From positions 1 through 31,454 of the IMG/VR virus record IMGVR_UViG_3300031974_004379: DNA of 31,454 nucleotides; one strand, written 5' to 3'. The DNA is from a virus. Below the pieces are notes generated by a model. It saw nothing but the letters and a program-made list of their open reading frames with translations. It did not search any database and had not been told where the DNA came from. Positions 1 to 8,319 of this stretch are shown here, piece by piece (position 1 is the stretch's first letter; every line of letters begins with the position of its first letter). The position numbers and the translations under genes are program-made.

Positions 1-75
1 GGTTCCGCGAAGGAGCGGTCTTCCCGTGTGTGCGATGTTTTTTTCAATTCCCCATGAAATAAATTAAATAAAAGT
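1..75. other. Left-edge non-coding or partial segment
   Basis: This short segment precedes the small terminase gene and looks richer in G+C than what follows. It holds a small inverted repeat, CCGC-GAAGGA-GCGG (about 5-18), and a run of seven T at about 39-45. That could be the tail of a terminator-like structure, but the T-run lies about 20 bases from the stem, so the fit is poor. All three forward frames stay open until stops between 55 and 75, so the 3' end of an upstream gene is equally possible. Nothing here is decisive. Confidence 0.3.
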
Positions 76-714
76 ATGGACGGATTGATAACAGAAGAAC
101 AAAGAGAGGCAATTTATAAGAACGAATTGCGTGCAATACTAGCAAAACAGCAGTCTGGTAAGACATTAACTAAGGATGATAAAGATACTTTAGACAAGCT
201 TACTATCAAATCTAAAAATGGGGCAGGTGGGGCAAGCAATGTATATGCAAAAAATCAAGTAGAGTTAGCAAAAGCAATTGGCGTTGATAGGAAAACTTTA
301 TGGCGATGGAAAAAGAATCCGACATTTCCTTCTGCCAGAGCAGACGGCAGGTATCACATACAAGAAGTAGTACAATGGAAAGAAGAAAATGGCGAATCTG
401 CTGGTGATTTAGTTAGCAAGGAATCCGAGCAAGTAAAGAGTATACAACTGCACAATGAAAAACTGGAAATACAAATTGGCATCTTGAAGGGTGATTATAC
501 GGAGAACACTATAATTGCTAGTCAAGTTACTGAAATGGTTCTAAGTGCTAAACGAGAACTACTAGCTTTGCCTAGTGGTTTGGCTCCACAAGTAGTAGGG
601 CAATCTGTGGCGGGAGCAGAAAAAATAATAAAGAATGCAATCAATGACGCATTAAGAAGTTTATCAAATAACCAAATAGTAAATGACAAAAATAGTAGCA
701 GTAAAAAGCTTTAA
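76..714 (+). CDS. Terminase small subunit (Nu1-like DNA recognition protein)
   Basis: The 212-residue product fits a phage small terminase, which recognises the packaging site and recruits the large subunit. Residues about 57-80 form a helix-turn-helix (NQVELAKAIGVDRKTLWRW), followed by a wing-like strand and a Trp-bearing helix to about 102, as in the winged helix of lambda Nu1 and related excisionase-like domains. Residues 125-195 are helical, with a segment rich in Leu, Ala and Pro around 160-175 that is typical of the family's C-terminal half. The large terminase lies two genes downstream. The start has only a weak purine stretch upstream (AAAAG). Its last 32 bases overlap the next gene in another frame. 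Family assignment is by motif and position. Confidence 0.85.
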   Translation: MDGLITEEQREAIYKNELRAILAKQQSGKTLTKDDKDTLDKLTIKSKNGAGGASNVYAKNQVELAKAIGVDRKTLWRWKKNPTFPSARADGRYHIQEVVQWKEENGESAGDLVSKESEQVKSIQLHNEKLEIQIGILKGDYTENTIIASQVTEMVLSAKRELLALPSGLAPQVVGQSVAGAEKIIKNAINDALRSLSNNQIVNDKNSSSKKL

Positions 715-1069
715 TGGCGAAGAGGTAGAAGCACTGACAAAAGATCAATGCCATTTTTTTGATTACGAAAGTTTGGACAAAGAAGACCTCACAAAAATTG
801 AATGCGAATATGAAAAATTGGCAGATGCTTTGCGAGAACTTATTGTATGGTTTTGCAGAGGCAATGTTCATGCAGAAGATTACGGAGAAGGCGTTTTGCG
901 TAAAGTGATAGCAATGTGCTGGGTAGTTAGGCCAGAAGTGTTCGATGGCATGAGCCTAAACAAACTTTGCAAAGCAAAAGGCATAAAAATGCATAAGCAA
1001 AGCGTGTCTAAACAAGCAAAGAACTTCACTACTAAATTTGGCATAACAGGGAGGGGGCAAAAATTATAA
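683..1069 (+). CDS. Small helix-turn-helix-like protein of unknown function
   Basis: This is a 128-residue protein I do not recognise by name. The first part is acidic. The last 40 residues (about 90-128) read like a helix-turn-helix: a Leu-rich helix, a Lys-Gly-Ile turn, then a helix with QSVSKQAKNF and a basic tail. This resembles the DNA-binding helices of sigma-factor region 4 or of small phage regulators. Its start lies 32 bases inside the small terminase gene, and it sits between small terminase and a phosphoesterase. A packaging accessory or late-gene regulator is possible, but that is inference. No Shine-Dalgarno sequence precedes the ATG, so coupling to the upstream gene is likely. 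Confidence 0.72.
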   Translation: MTKIVAVKSFNGEEVEALTKDQCHFFDYESLDKEDLTKIECEYEKLADALRELIVWFCRGNVHAEDYGEGVLRKVIAMCWVVRPEVFDGMSLNKLCKAKGIKMHKQSVSKQAKNFTTKFGITGRGQKL

Positions 1070-1091
1070 TAGCGACAAAGTACCATATAGT

Positions 1092-2003
1092 ATGCCATCC
1101 GCTACAACGTTTGAATGCAAAAAGGTACAAGAAGGGATATTTATTATTGATGTGTGGTTTCCCAGAAACTGGGCAAAAGCGAATGCATGGTGTTTACTAA
1201 GAAGTGATGCACATCACGATAATCCGCATTCAGATAATGTACTAGAAAAAAAACATTTAAAAGAAGCTTTAAAAAAGAAAGCATTTATATTAGATAATGG
1301 AGATGCCTTTTGTGCAATGCAAGGAAAGGGAGACCCAAGAGCCAGTAAAGATGATATCAAAGAAATACATAAAAAAGGATGCTATCTTGACTCGCTTGTT
1401 AATACTTATAGCTCGTTCCTTTCACCTTACTCACAAAATATTGCAGTTATGGGAAAAGGGAATCACGAAACTGCTGTACTCAAGCACCGAGAAACTGATC
1501 TTACACAAAGACTTGTTGATTCTCTTAATGCAAAAACAGGAAGCAAGATCTATGCAGGGCAAATCGCAAACTGGGTTGGCATCAGAGCTAAAACAAAAAA
1601 AGAGAGCGGTAAAACAGGATACCTTGCACCAATATTTTGGATATACATGTTTCACGGCTCGGGAGGAGGAGGTCCTGTTACAAAAGGTGTCATTGGGGCG
1701 AATCGCATGGGCGTCACTCATCCAGATGCCCATATTGTTACTACAGGGCATACTCACGATCATTGGTTCTTTCCTAATGCACGTAGTAGGATTACTGACA
1801 TGGGCTCAGAATATATTGATGAACAGTTACATATTAAAACTCCAACGTATAAAAACGAATATGGAGTACAAGACTCTGGCTTCCACATGGAGAAAGGACG
1901 CCCACCAAAACCATTGGGGGCAGTTTGGCTCAAGTTCTATCTACAACAATCAAAGAAATTAAGCAGATACATGTTAAAAGTAGAAGCAACTAGAGCCGAT
2001 TAA
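1092..2003 (+). CDS. Calcineurin-like metallophosphoesterase
   Basis: The 303-residue product carries the full motif set of calcineurin-like metallophosphoesterases in order: D39-A-H41, G70-D71, G123-N-H-E126, H188 (in FHGSGGG) and G219-H-T-H222. These residues bind two metal ions and activate water to cleave phosphomono- or phosphodiesters. The substrate cannot be read from sequence; nucleic acid ends, cyclic nucleotides or a host metabolite are all possible. There is no signal peptide, so it should act in the cytoplasm. It lies inside the packaging module between the small and large terminase genes, which suggests a role in DNA end processing or late-stage nucleotide metabolism, though this is inference. 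No good Shine-Dalgarno sequence precedes the ATG. A long hairpin starts at its stop codon. Confidence 0.87.
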   Translation: MPSATTFECKKVQEGIFIIDVWFPRNWAKANAWCLLRSDAHHDNPHSDNVLEKKHLKEALKKKAFILDNGDAFCAMQGKGDPRASKDDIKEIHKKGCYLDSLVNTYSSFLSPYSQNIAVMGKGNHETAVLKHRETDLTQRLVDSLNAKTGSKIYAGQIANWVGIRAKTKKESGKTGYLAPIFWIYMFHGSGGGGPVTKGVIGANRMGVTHPDAHIVTTGHTHDHWFFPNARSRITDMGSEYIDEQLHIKTPTYKNEYGVQDSGFHMEKGRPPKPLGAVWLKFYLQQSKKLSRYMLKVEATRAD

Positions 2004-2053
2004 ATATCCTTGCAAATCTAAAGTCTGCCTTCAGATTTGCAGGGTAAATATTT
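2002..2053 (+). promoter_or_regulatory. Long imperfect hairpin upstream of the large terminase gene
   Basis: The 85-base gap before the large terminase holds a strong inverted repeat. The left arm CCTTGCAAATCT (2008-2019) pairs with AGATTTGCAGGG (2033-2044), 12 pairs with one G-U, around a 13-base loop. Outside this, AAATAT (2002-2007) pairs with ATATTT (2048-2053) across a three-base bulge. No T-run follows, so it is not a standard intrinsic terminator. It could be an mRNA-stability or processing element, a protein-binding hairpin, or a packaging-related site. It begins inside the stop codon of the phosphoesterase gene. Confidence 0.6.
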
Positions 2054-2088
2054 CGGAATTGAGTAGAGATTATTAAGGAATACCCATT

Positions 2089-3876
2089 ATGGGAATAGTA
2101 CAAGATTCAGCATTACTGGCATGGAAGCCAGCAGATAGTAGAGAGCCTTGGGAATGGGCTGAAAATTATGTCAAGTTAGACCCAACTTCTCCGTACCAAG
2201 GATATTGGAAGGCTGATATATCGCCATGGGTAAAGCAGTTAATGAATTGTTTTACCGATAATGAAATCACAGACATAAGCGTAATGTGCTCTGCTCAGTC
2301 AGCAAAAACGCAAACTATGATATGTTTATTGATGTGGGCACTATCAGAAGAACCTGCACCAACAATGTGGGTGACCTCTACGGCAGAAGAAGCTTCATTC
2401 TTTATGAAGACACGCATCATACCTACAATTAAAACTTGCGAGCCAGTTAAAGATACATTGGTCAATGACCGAAATGCTATTAATAAAATGGAGATCGCTT
2501 TTAACGGTGCATCATTTATATGTGTAGGCTCATCTAGTCCTAGTAGATTGCAATCAAAGCCAGTACGATGGTTATTCCTAGATGAAGTGCGTAACTACCC
2601 AGATGGTGCTTTAGAAATGGTTCTTAAAAGGACTAGAGCATACTGGAATGCTAGAAGGTGTATTGTCTCTACGCCAGATATGTACAACGACGCAACGCAT
2701 AGGGCATATTTGCAAGGCGATCAGCAAGTATGGCATCATAGATGCAGAGCTTGCGAAGCGTTGTTTCCAATGAATTGGCAGTACATAAAATGGGACGAAA
2801 ACGAAGAGACTAAAAACTCTAAAGGATGGAATTTTGATAAGCTCGCACCAACAATACGTTTAGAATGTGACTGCGGTGAAGTATATAAAGATGAGCCAGC
2901 AGACAGAAGGCATTTTATAAATAATGGTAGCTATGTGTCTCTAAATCCTAATGCACCAAAAAATCGCAAGTCGTTTCACTGGAACGCATTGCTTCCTCCT
3001 TGGGTTAAGTGGCGCGACTTGGTGGAAGAATTTCTTATAGCCAAGCAATCGACATTAAATGGTGATGTGTCGCCATTAAAGGATTTTATAAACGAATCAT
3101 TAGGAGAACCTTGGGAGGACAGACTTGGCGACTTTGAAGATTATTCATTCTTAAAACAGCAAGTGCGTGATTACCAACTAGACGATCATTGGGATAAAGA
3201 ATACACGAGATTCTTATCCGCAGACAAACAAGCAAAAGGGGGCATACATTTTTGGTACGTCGTTAGAGCGTTTAGCGAAAATGGTGCAGAAAGCAGACTC
3301 ATAGGTTACGGCAAAGCTGATTCGGAGGACGAATTGCTTGCAATTGCCGAAGACTACAAAGTACCTAGCGAAAATTGCTTAATGGACTCTGGTTATGACA
3401 CACAAAGCGTTTATAAGTTCTGCCAGATGCATAATTGGAAGCCAATGAAAGGGACGAGCGTTTCTACATATAGGCACCGTAATCAAAAAACAGGCAAAAT
3501 TGCTTCACAACTATGGACATGGACAAAAGCTGAAGTTGGAATAGGCACTAAAGAACAAGGCTACTATAAACAAATAAGACTATTTTTATGGTCTAATGAT
3601 GGAACAAAAGATGCCTTAGCAGAACTTATGCAAGGCTTAGTTGGCAGTTGGACATTGCCTAATGATATTTGCACTAATTATTATCAGCAAGTTACCGCAG
3701 AAAAGAGAATGATGATAACAGATATTAAAGGCAGAACAAAGTATGAATGGGTGCCTGTGCGTAAAGACAACCACTTATTTGATTGCGAATTAATGATACT
3801 TGTTGCGTCATTAGCTAGTAAGCTTACGCACGCAATTATATCTTCAAGTGAAGACATTAATGCAACTATAGAATGA
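2089..3876 (+). CDS. Terminase large subunit (GpA family)
   Basis: This 595-residue protein is the packaging motor: an ATPase that pumps DNA into the prohead plus a nuclease that cuts concatemers. It matches the lambda GpA family. A Walker A-like loop CSAQSAKT is at 67-74, Walker B WLFLDE at 151-156, and the coupling segment VSTP at about 183-186. A zinc-knuckle-like set follows, with C209-x2-C212 and C250-x-C252. The nuclease half offers three acidic residues in family positions: D369 (SADKQ), D423 (MDSGYDT) and D555 (HLFDCE). Walker A has Ala where many relatives have Gly. An AAGGA ribosome site lies about ten bases before the ATG. The stop overlaps the next start as ATGA. Confidence 0.95.
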   Translation: MGIVQDSALLAWKPADSREPWEWAENYVKLDPTSPYQGYWKADISPWVKQLMNCFTDNEITDISVMCSAQSAKTQTMICLLMWALSEEPAPTMWVTSTAEEASFFMKTRIIPTIKTCEPVKDTLVNDRNAINKMEIAFNGASFICVGSSSPSRLQSKPVRWLFLDEVRNYPDGALEMVLKRTRAYWNARRCIVSTPDMYNDATHRAYLQGDQQVWHHRCRACEALFPMNWQYIKWDENEETKNSKGWNFDKLAPTIRLECDCGEVYKDEPADRRHFINNGSYVSLNPNAPKNRKSFHWNALLPPWVKWRDLVEEFLIAKQSTLNGDVSPLKDFINESLGEPWEDRLGDFEDYSFLKQQVRDYQLDDHWDKEYTRFLSADKQAKGGIHFWYVVRAFSENGAESRLIGYGKADSEDELLAIAEDYKVPSENCLMDSGYDTQSVYKFCQMHNWKPMKGTSVSTYRHRNQKTGKIASQLWTWTKAEVGIGTKEQGYYKQIRLFLWSNDGTKDALAELMQGLVGSWTLPNDICTNYYQQVTAEKRMMITDIKGRTKYEWVPVRKDNHLFDCELMILVASLASKLTHAIISSSEDINATIE

Positions 3877-4643
3877 ACATTCTAGGACATTACGTAGGTT
3901 TACCGCTTGAAGATTTAGAAAAAATTAAGCAGGATGTGCTGTCGGCACTACAAAAAGCACGCACAGGTGTGCAGTTTGTGGAAGTCGACATGGGTGGAAA
4001 TAAAGGCAAGAAGCAACTTTATAACTACGAAGAATTAACACATGAATTAAGGGAAATAAATTTTGCTTTAAAAAAGGCAGACCCAGATGCATACGGGAAA
4101 GCCGTTAAAAGAATTATACCAAATTATAATAAATATTTGGTAAGGATGTCACTGAAGCCAAATGCTGGCATCATAAATTATCTGCCAGAGCAAGAATATG
4201 TAGAGGCAGGGGCAGTTGCCTTTGATCCTGTAGAAGGCACTCTTGTTGCTAATCGCGTTACAACGCCTGATATGACTCAAATAGGAAAACAAAAAATACA
4301 CTATGAGGCATATAACAATAAAGGCGATAGAGTAATGGGGCACAGAGTTATAAATATAGTAGACAAGGTAACAGTAACTGGTCTAGCACCTATATATGGA
4401 TACAGCGTAAATGATGATACATTTTACTATAAGTATGAATGGTCAACTATTACAAAAACGAGGGGCTATTATTATGATAAAGATTACCAAACGCAGATCG
4501 CAAAAGGGTGCGGATGTGGAGGTAAATGGCATATATTTGACTACTCTGGGGTAGTACATGACTCACAAAAAGAAAAAGGCTTACCATTAAGCATTTATTC
4601 TGAATGGGGCGTAGTGAAAGTGAAAAATGAGCTTATTGGATAA
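3873..4643 (+). CDS. gpW-like head-completion domain fused to an unknown C-terminal domain
   Basis: Residues about 12-68 resemble lambda gpW, the small head-completion protein that binds under the portal: a helix (LEDLEKIKQDVLSALQKA), a short beta hairpin around 33-50, and a helix YEELTHELREINFAL. Its place between large terminase and portal is that of W in lambda. Lambda gpW is only about 68 residues, whereas this product has 256. The extra 90-256 region is unknown, with many aromatic residues and a Cys-rich GCGCGG at about 212-217. It may be an added connector or decoration domain. The start overlaps large terminase by four bases and the end overlaps the portal by 17 bases. The gpW match is by pattern and synteny, not by a search. 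Confidence 0.72.
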   Translation: MNILGHYVGLPLEDLEKIKQDVLSALQKARTGVQFVEVDMGGNKGKKQLYNYEELTHELREINFALKKADPDAYGKAVKRIIPNYNKYLVRMSLKPNAGIINYLPEQEYVEAGAVAFDPVEGTLVANRVTTPDMTQIGKQKIHYEAYNNKGDRVMGHRVINIVDKVTVTGLAPIYGYSVNDDTFYYKYEWSTITKTRGYYYDKDYQTQIAKGCGCGGKWHIFDYSGVVHDSQKEKGLPLSIYSEWGVVKVKNELIG

Positions 4644-6114
4644 ATTATTTAAAAAACGAAGCATCTCTTCAAATAAACAGCCTGTTGCTTATCACCCAAA
4701 ATACTGGGATGGATTGCAATATAATAGGGAGCGGAAACGCATACCTTATGCTTTTAAGTCTGCGAGGTCTAACCACACTTGGCACAGAAAAGAGATGGCA
4801 AGCATGTCTCGCTATTTGTATGATAATGACGGATTAGTTAGAGGGGCGATCAATGATTTAGCAAGATACTCGTTTCCGTTAACGCCACAAGCAATATCTA
4901 GTGATCCTTACTGGAATATAGAAGCAGAGAAAATATTTGATGAATGGGCACAAACCGCCGATGTAGCTAATCGATATGGATTTAACGAAATACAAAGATT
5001 ATGCTCTATAGCCATCGACAGAGATGGCGATGTGGGCGTTATGTTCGTTCGCAAAAATGGTCTTAAACTACAAATAATAGAAGCACACAGAGTTGGAGAC
5101 TTCATAGAACAAGAAAAGAATTATGTAGACGGAATTAAGACTGATAAATACGGAATGCCAGTTAGCTATTTAGTTGCAGACGAATCTATATATGGTGAGT
5201 TTTACCCAAAAATAACTAAGGCGAGAGCAATCCCCGCATCTGCCATGATTTGGCTAGTTGACCCAGACAGAGCAGATCAATACAGAGGTATGCCCGCAAT
5301 CAAACATGCAATCAATCATGTACGCGACATAAAAGAAATATTAGATTTTGAAAAGGCTGGCGTAAAGAACTTAAGCACTATCGCAATGGTTTTGGAAAGT
5401 GAAACAGGCGAAGCTGATCCAGATGCATGGAACTTAAAAGATATAGAGCATGATGCTACAAGATTAACTGTTAGTGATGTACAAAGTGGCTCTATTCCAG
5501 TATTAAAAAAGGGCGAAAAGCTTACGCCATTTACGCCAGATAAGCAAAGTTCAAGTTTTCAAGGCTTTTTAGAATTTCTTATTCGTGAGTTCTCTATTGG
5601 TATAGGTTTGCCATACGAGTTTTTGTGGCATCCGCAAGGCATCACTGGCCCCGCACAAAGGTTTATCATGGGCAAGGCACAGAGAAGATTTGAGGAAAGG
5701 CGTAGGGTTTTTAATGGTTTAGTAAGAAAGACTTGGGCAATGGTACTATCAGATGCAATTACCGCAGGGAAAATATCTGCTACAGAAGATTGGTATAAAT
5801 GTAAAATACAGTCACCTGCTCACATAACTATTGATGCAGGAAGGGAAATGAGCCAAGAAAGGGAAGATGTTAAGGCGGGCTTAATGAGTTTACGCGAACA
5901 CTACGGTAAAAGAGGACTTGATTGGCAATCTGAATGCGAGCAAAAAGCCAAAGAGATCAAATATATTGTAGAAAAGGCAGAACTAATTAGCAAAGAGACG
6001 GGTTTGCCCAAAGAACAAATTTTACAAATTTTACTAAAAGGCGAATTTGAAATTACCACCAATAATGAAGTAAATGAAAGAGATAGCACAAATCAAGCAG
6101 ACATTAGCGAATAA
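4627..6114 (+). CDS. Portal protein (lambda gpB family)
   Basis: The 495-residue product is the dodecameric portal through which DNA enters and leaves the head. It follows the lambda family pattern: a basic N-terminus, YDNDGLVRGAINDLARYSF near residues 66-83, a central acidic and aromatic segment (FDEWAQTADVANRYGFNEIQRLCSIAIDRDGDVGV), LQIIEAHRVGD, and the conserved stretch PDRADQYRGMPAIKHAINHVRDIKEI around 215-240. The C-terminal part is helical and charged. It sits between the gpW-like gene and the head protease, the canonical order. It overlaps both neighbours (17 bases upstream, 41 bases downstream), which indicates coupled translation. Confidence 0.95.
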   Translation: MSLLDKLFKKRSISSNKQPVAYHPKYWDGLQYNRERKRIPYAFKSARSNHTWHRKEMASMSRYLYDNDGLVRGAINDLARYSFPLTPQAISSDPYWNIEAEKIFDEWAQTADVANRYGFNEIQRLCSIAIDRDGDVGVMFVRKNGLKLQIIEAHRVGDFIEQEKNYVDGIKTDKYGMPVSYLVADESIYGEFYPKITKARAIPASAMIWLVDPDRADQYRGMPAIKHAINHVRDIKEILDFEKAGVKNLSTIAMVLESETGEADPDAWNLKDIEHDATRLTVSDVQSGSIPVLKKGEKLTPFTPDKQSSSFQGFLEFLIREFSIGIGLPYEFLWHPQGITGPAQRFIMGKAQRRFEERRRVFNGLVRKTWAMVLSDAITAGKISATEDWYKCKIQSPAHITIDAGREMSQEREDVKAGLMSLREHYGKRGLDWQSECEQKAKEIKYIVEKAELISKETGLPKEQILQILLKGEFEITTNNEVNERDSTNQADISE

Positions 6115-6898
6115 TCCTTGGCTAATCACACAAGAATGTTTTTTCCAATTACATGAGCAAATTAATGCATTAGATATTACCACATACGCCCAAATAAAAG
6201 ATCAATATAAAGGCGATGAGGATGACGCATATCAAGATGGCGGTATAGCTATAATACCAATAAAGGGGACTATTATGCGAAATGTAGATCCCGCAGTAGC
6301 AAAATTTTTTGGCATTTGCGATACTATGGTCGTTCAAGAACAACTGCACATGGCAATAGAAGACCCTAATATAACGCATATTCTATTAGATGTAGATTCG
6401 GGGGGAGGCTCAGTCACAGGCGTGCAAGAAACTGCTGAATTAGTTGCCCAAGCAAATAAACAAAAACCTGTATATGCGGTATGCGAAGGAATGATGGCAA
6501 GTGCCGCATTTTGGATTGGTTGCCATGCTAGGGCAGTTATAGCATCAAAAAGTGCAAAAATAGGCTCTATAGGCGTATACTTGCCAGTTATCGATAATAG
6601 TGAATATTACAAATCTCAAGGCGTACATGTTGAATTAATAAAAAATAAAGAAGCTACTTATAAAGGTGCAGGTTTTGAGGGAACATCACTAACCAATGAA
6701 CAAAAAGAGAACTTGCAAGAAATGGTTCAAGACATTTATAAAGAATTTTCTAACTCGGTTAAAGAAGCAAGACCATCAATCAAAGAAAGTGCAATGCAAG
6801 GACAAGTCTTCCTTGGAATTAAATCGAAGGGAGTGGGGCTTGTGGACTTAGTTGGGAATTATGAAGATGCGATAAATTTATTAATATTCGAAAAGTAA
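6074..6898 (+). CDS. Head maturation protease, S49 (SppA/lambda gpC type)
   Basis: This 274-residue serine protease of the ClpP/SppA fold would process prohead proteins during capsid maturation. Visible elements are the first strands IAIIPIKGTI (58-67), the oxyanion loop DSGGG (108-112), the nucleophile Ser143 in GMMASAAFWIG, the conserved SAKIGSIGVY (160-169) and a probable general base Lys197 in YKGAG, 54 residues after the serine. In S49 enzymes the Ser-Lys spacing is near this value. Lambda gpC also carries the scaffold as its C-terminal extension; here the protein is shorter and a separate coiled-coil gene follows. No signal peptide is present, as expected for a capsid protease. It starts inside the portal gene. 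Confidence 0.94.
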   Translation: MKEIAQIKQTLANNPWLITQECFFQLHEQINALDITTYAQIKDQYKGDEDDAYQDGGIAIIPIKGTIMRNVDPAVAKFFGICDTMVVQEQLHMAIEDPNITHILLDVDSGGGSVTGVQETAELVAQANKQKPVYAVCEGMMASAAFWIGCHARAVIASKSAKIGSIGVYLPVIDNSEYYKSQGVHVELIKNKEATYKGAGFEGTSLTNEQKENLQEMVQDIYKEFSNSVKEARPSIKESAMQGQVFLGIKSKGVGLVDLVGNYEDAINLLIFEK

Positions 6899-6910
6899 TG
6901 GAGACAAAAA
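6899..6910 (+). promoter_or_regulatory. Intercistronic motif TGGAGACAAAAA, copy 1
   Basis: This 12-base sequence begins immediately after the protease stop codon and ends ten bases before the scaffold ATG. The same 12 bases follow the stop of the gene at 20007-20405, and a version with two extra bases follows the stop at 17047. GGAG may act as a weak ribosome site here, but at 20406 it lies far from the next start, so another role such as RNA processing is possible. Confidence 0.5.
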
Positions 6911-6920
6911 GGCAATACCA

Positions 6921-7343
6921 ATGACAGATGTTAAAAATATAATAGAGAAAGCGGAAGCACTAGAAGAAGAAGCTACTGTACATGCAGAGCAACTTGAAGG
7001 CTTGCGTAGCGAAATTTCACTTCTTGAGCAAAGAAATAAAGAATATGAGTCGAGAATCGACGAACTTACTTCTGAATGTAAATTGCTCTCGGAAGAAAAC
7101 GAGCAATTAGAAGCTTCTAACTCAGAGTTGCAGACTCAAGTCGAAAAACTCACTGAAGAAGAAGCCAAAGTTGAAGTAAAAGTTATTGAAGAACTGCAAG
7201 AAATTGGCGTGAGCCCTGTATCTTTAACTGCTGAAGGTAGCGGAGTAGATTATGTTGCAGAATTTCAATCTATCAGCGACCCAATTGCTAAAACAAAATA
7301 TTACAGAGAACATAAAGAGAAAATCCTTGGAGGTAACTTATAA
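6921..7343 (+). CDS. Putative capsid scaffolding protein (coiled coil)
   Basis: The 140-residue acidic protein is almost wholly helical. Residues about 5-85 are a heptad-rich coiled coil dense in Glu, Leu and Ser. A short linker follows, then a C-terminal helix (DPIAKTKYYREHKEKIL) with a basic end, the kind of element scaffolds use to bind coat protein. It lies between head protease and major capsid genes, exactly where scaffold genes lie in lambda-like heads, and would guide shell assembly and then be cleaved. It shares no diagnostic motif with a named family, so the role rests on position and structure. Its stop shares one base with the capsid ATG. Confidence 0.62.
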   Translation: MTDVKNIIEKAEALEEEATVHAEQLEGLRSEISLLEQRNKEYESRIDELTSECKLLSEENEQLEASNSELQTQVEKLTEEEAKVEVKVIEELQEIGVSPVSLTAEGSGVDYVAEFQSISDPIAKTKYYREHKEKILGGNL

Positions 7344-8305
7344 TGGCTAATCTAAGCTCAATCACCAATAAATATCCTAATGGCAACCTTACGGTTGATG
7401 TAATCCTTCAAGAGGCATTAGACACCTTTACTAAAGACCTTGGCATCTTAGGCTCGATTCATAGAGATTTTGGCGGACAGGCTATGCGATTTAATCAATC
7501 GCTACAAACCCGCATCTTTTCAACACGTAACAAAAGCGATGTAGTTGACTGGAATGAAGCGACCAATGCTAATACGCATAGCTATAATGATGGAAATGAA
7601 GATCAAGATGCTGATGCGGTAACTATTACTTTAGATCAACATAAATACATTAAGTTCCACCTAACCGACTTAGAAAGAGAGCAATCGCAAGTAGCTTATG
7701 TTGCTGAATCAGCAAAGTATGCCGCCCATGCTCTTGCACAAAAAGTAACAGAAGATTTGCTGGAGACTGCATTTGCTGAAGATCAAGTAATTAATAGTAC
7801 TCAAATTCCTTTAGCATCTTTTGATGTTGATGACATTTTTGATGTAGCAAAGCACATGGATGATCTTAATATGCCTAAAAGCGGACGCTGGATGGTGCTT
7901 GATCATTCTGTTTATTATCAACTGCTTAAAACGCTTACCACAATTAGCAATGCTACCTATGATGTAAAACCAGGCATCAATCGTGCTTTAGTCGATCAGC
8001 AACTTGGTGGCTTTGCCATTTACACTTACAATGGATTAGCAGGTCTTACTGGAGGAGAAAAGGTTCTTGCAGGATATGAAGGCTCTCTTGCGATGGTAAA
8101 TCGCTTGCCAGAGTTTGCAGATGCTTCTATGCAAATTGGAGACATCTCAAATGCTAGTGAGCCAAACAGTGGATTGTCTTTACAGCTTCGCAGAAAATAT
8201 GATGTATTTGATGCCAAGGAGCAATATGCCCTTACTATTATGTATGGATTGAAAGCTCCTAACGATGGTACCACTAAGCGTATCTTCTCACTTGATGTTG
8301 CTTAA
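7343..8305 (+). CDS. Major capsid protein (HK97-fold, P22-coat-like)
   Basis: The 320-residue product is the likely shell protein. Supporting features are its position after protease and scaffold, the best Shine-Dalgarno site of the window (GGAGG about eight bases before ATG), and C-rich favoured codons such as CTT and ATC that suggest high expression. The N-terminal part (DVILQEALDTFTKDL), the strand-rich middle with LDQHKYIKFHLTDLE (about 97-111) and the alternation of helices and strands after 120 recall the P22 coat-like group of HK97-fold capsids. A GRWMVLDHSVYYQLLK segment around 180-195 is also typical. No cleavage site can be assigned from sequence alone. Confidence 0.9.
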   Translation: MANLSSITNKYPNGNLTVDVILQEALDTFTKDLGILGSIHRDFGGQAMRFNQSLQTRIFSTRNKSDVVDWNEATNANTHSYNDGNEDQDADAVTITLDQHKYIKFHLTDLEREQSQVAYVAESAKYAAHALAQKVTEDLLETAFAEDQVINSTQIPLASFDVDDIFDVAKHMDDLNMPKSGRWMVLDHSVYYQLLKTLTTISNATYDVKPGINRALVDQQLGGFAIYTYNGLAGLTGGEKVLAGYEGSLAMVNRLPEFADASMQIGDISNASEPNSGLSLQLRRKYDVFDAKEQYALTIMYGLKAPNDGTTKRIFSLDVA

Positions 8306-8319
8306 TTTAGGAAGCAATA

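Noticed and set aside
1-75. RNA gene or attachment site at the left edge
   Set aside because: Only a four-pair stem and a distant T-run are visible; no tRNA-like or other recognisable structure and too little sequence to judge.
1297-1962. 221-codon plus-strand frame overlapping the phosphoesterase
   Set aside because: The overlapping frame has the complete metallophosphoesterase motif set, whereas this one has no motif and is internal.
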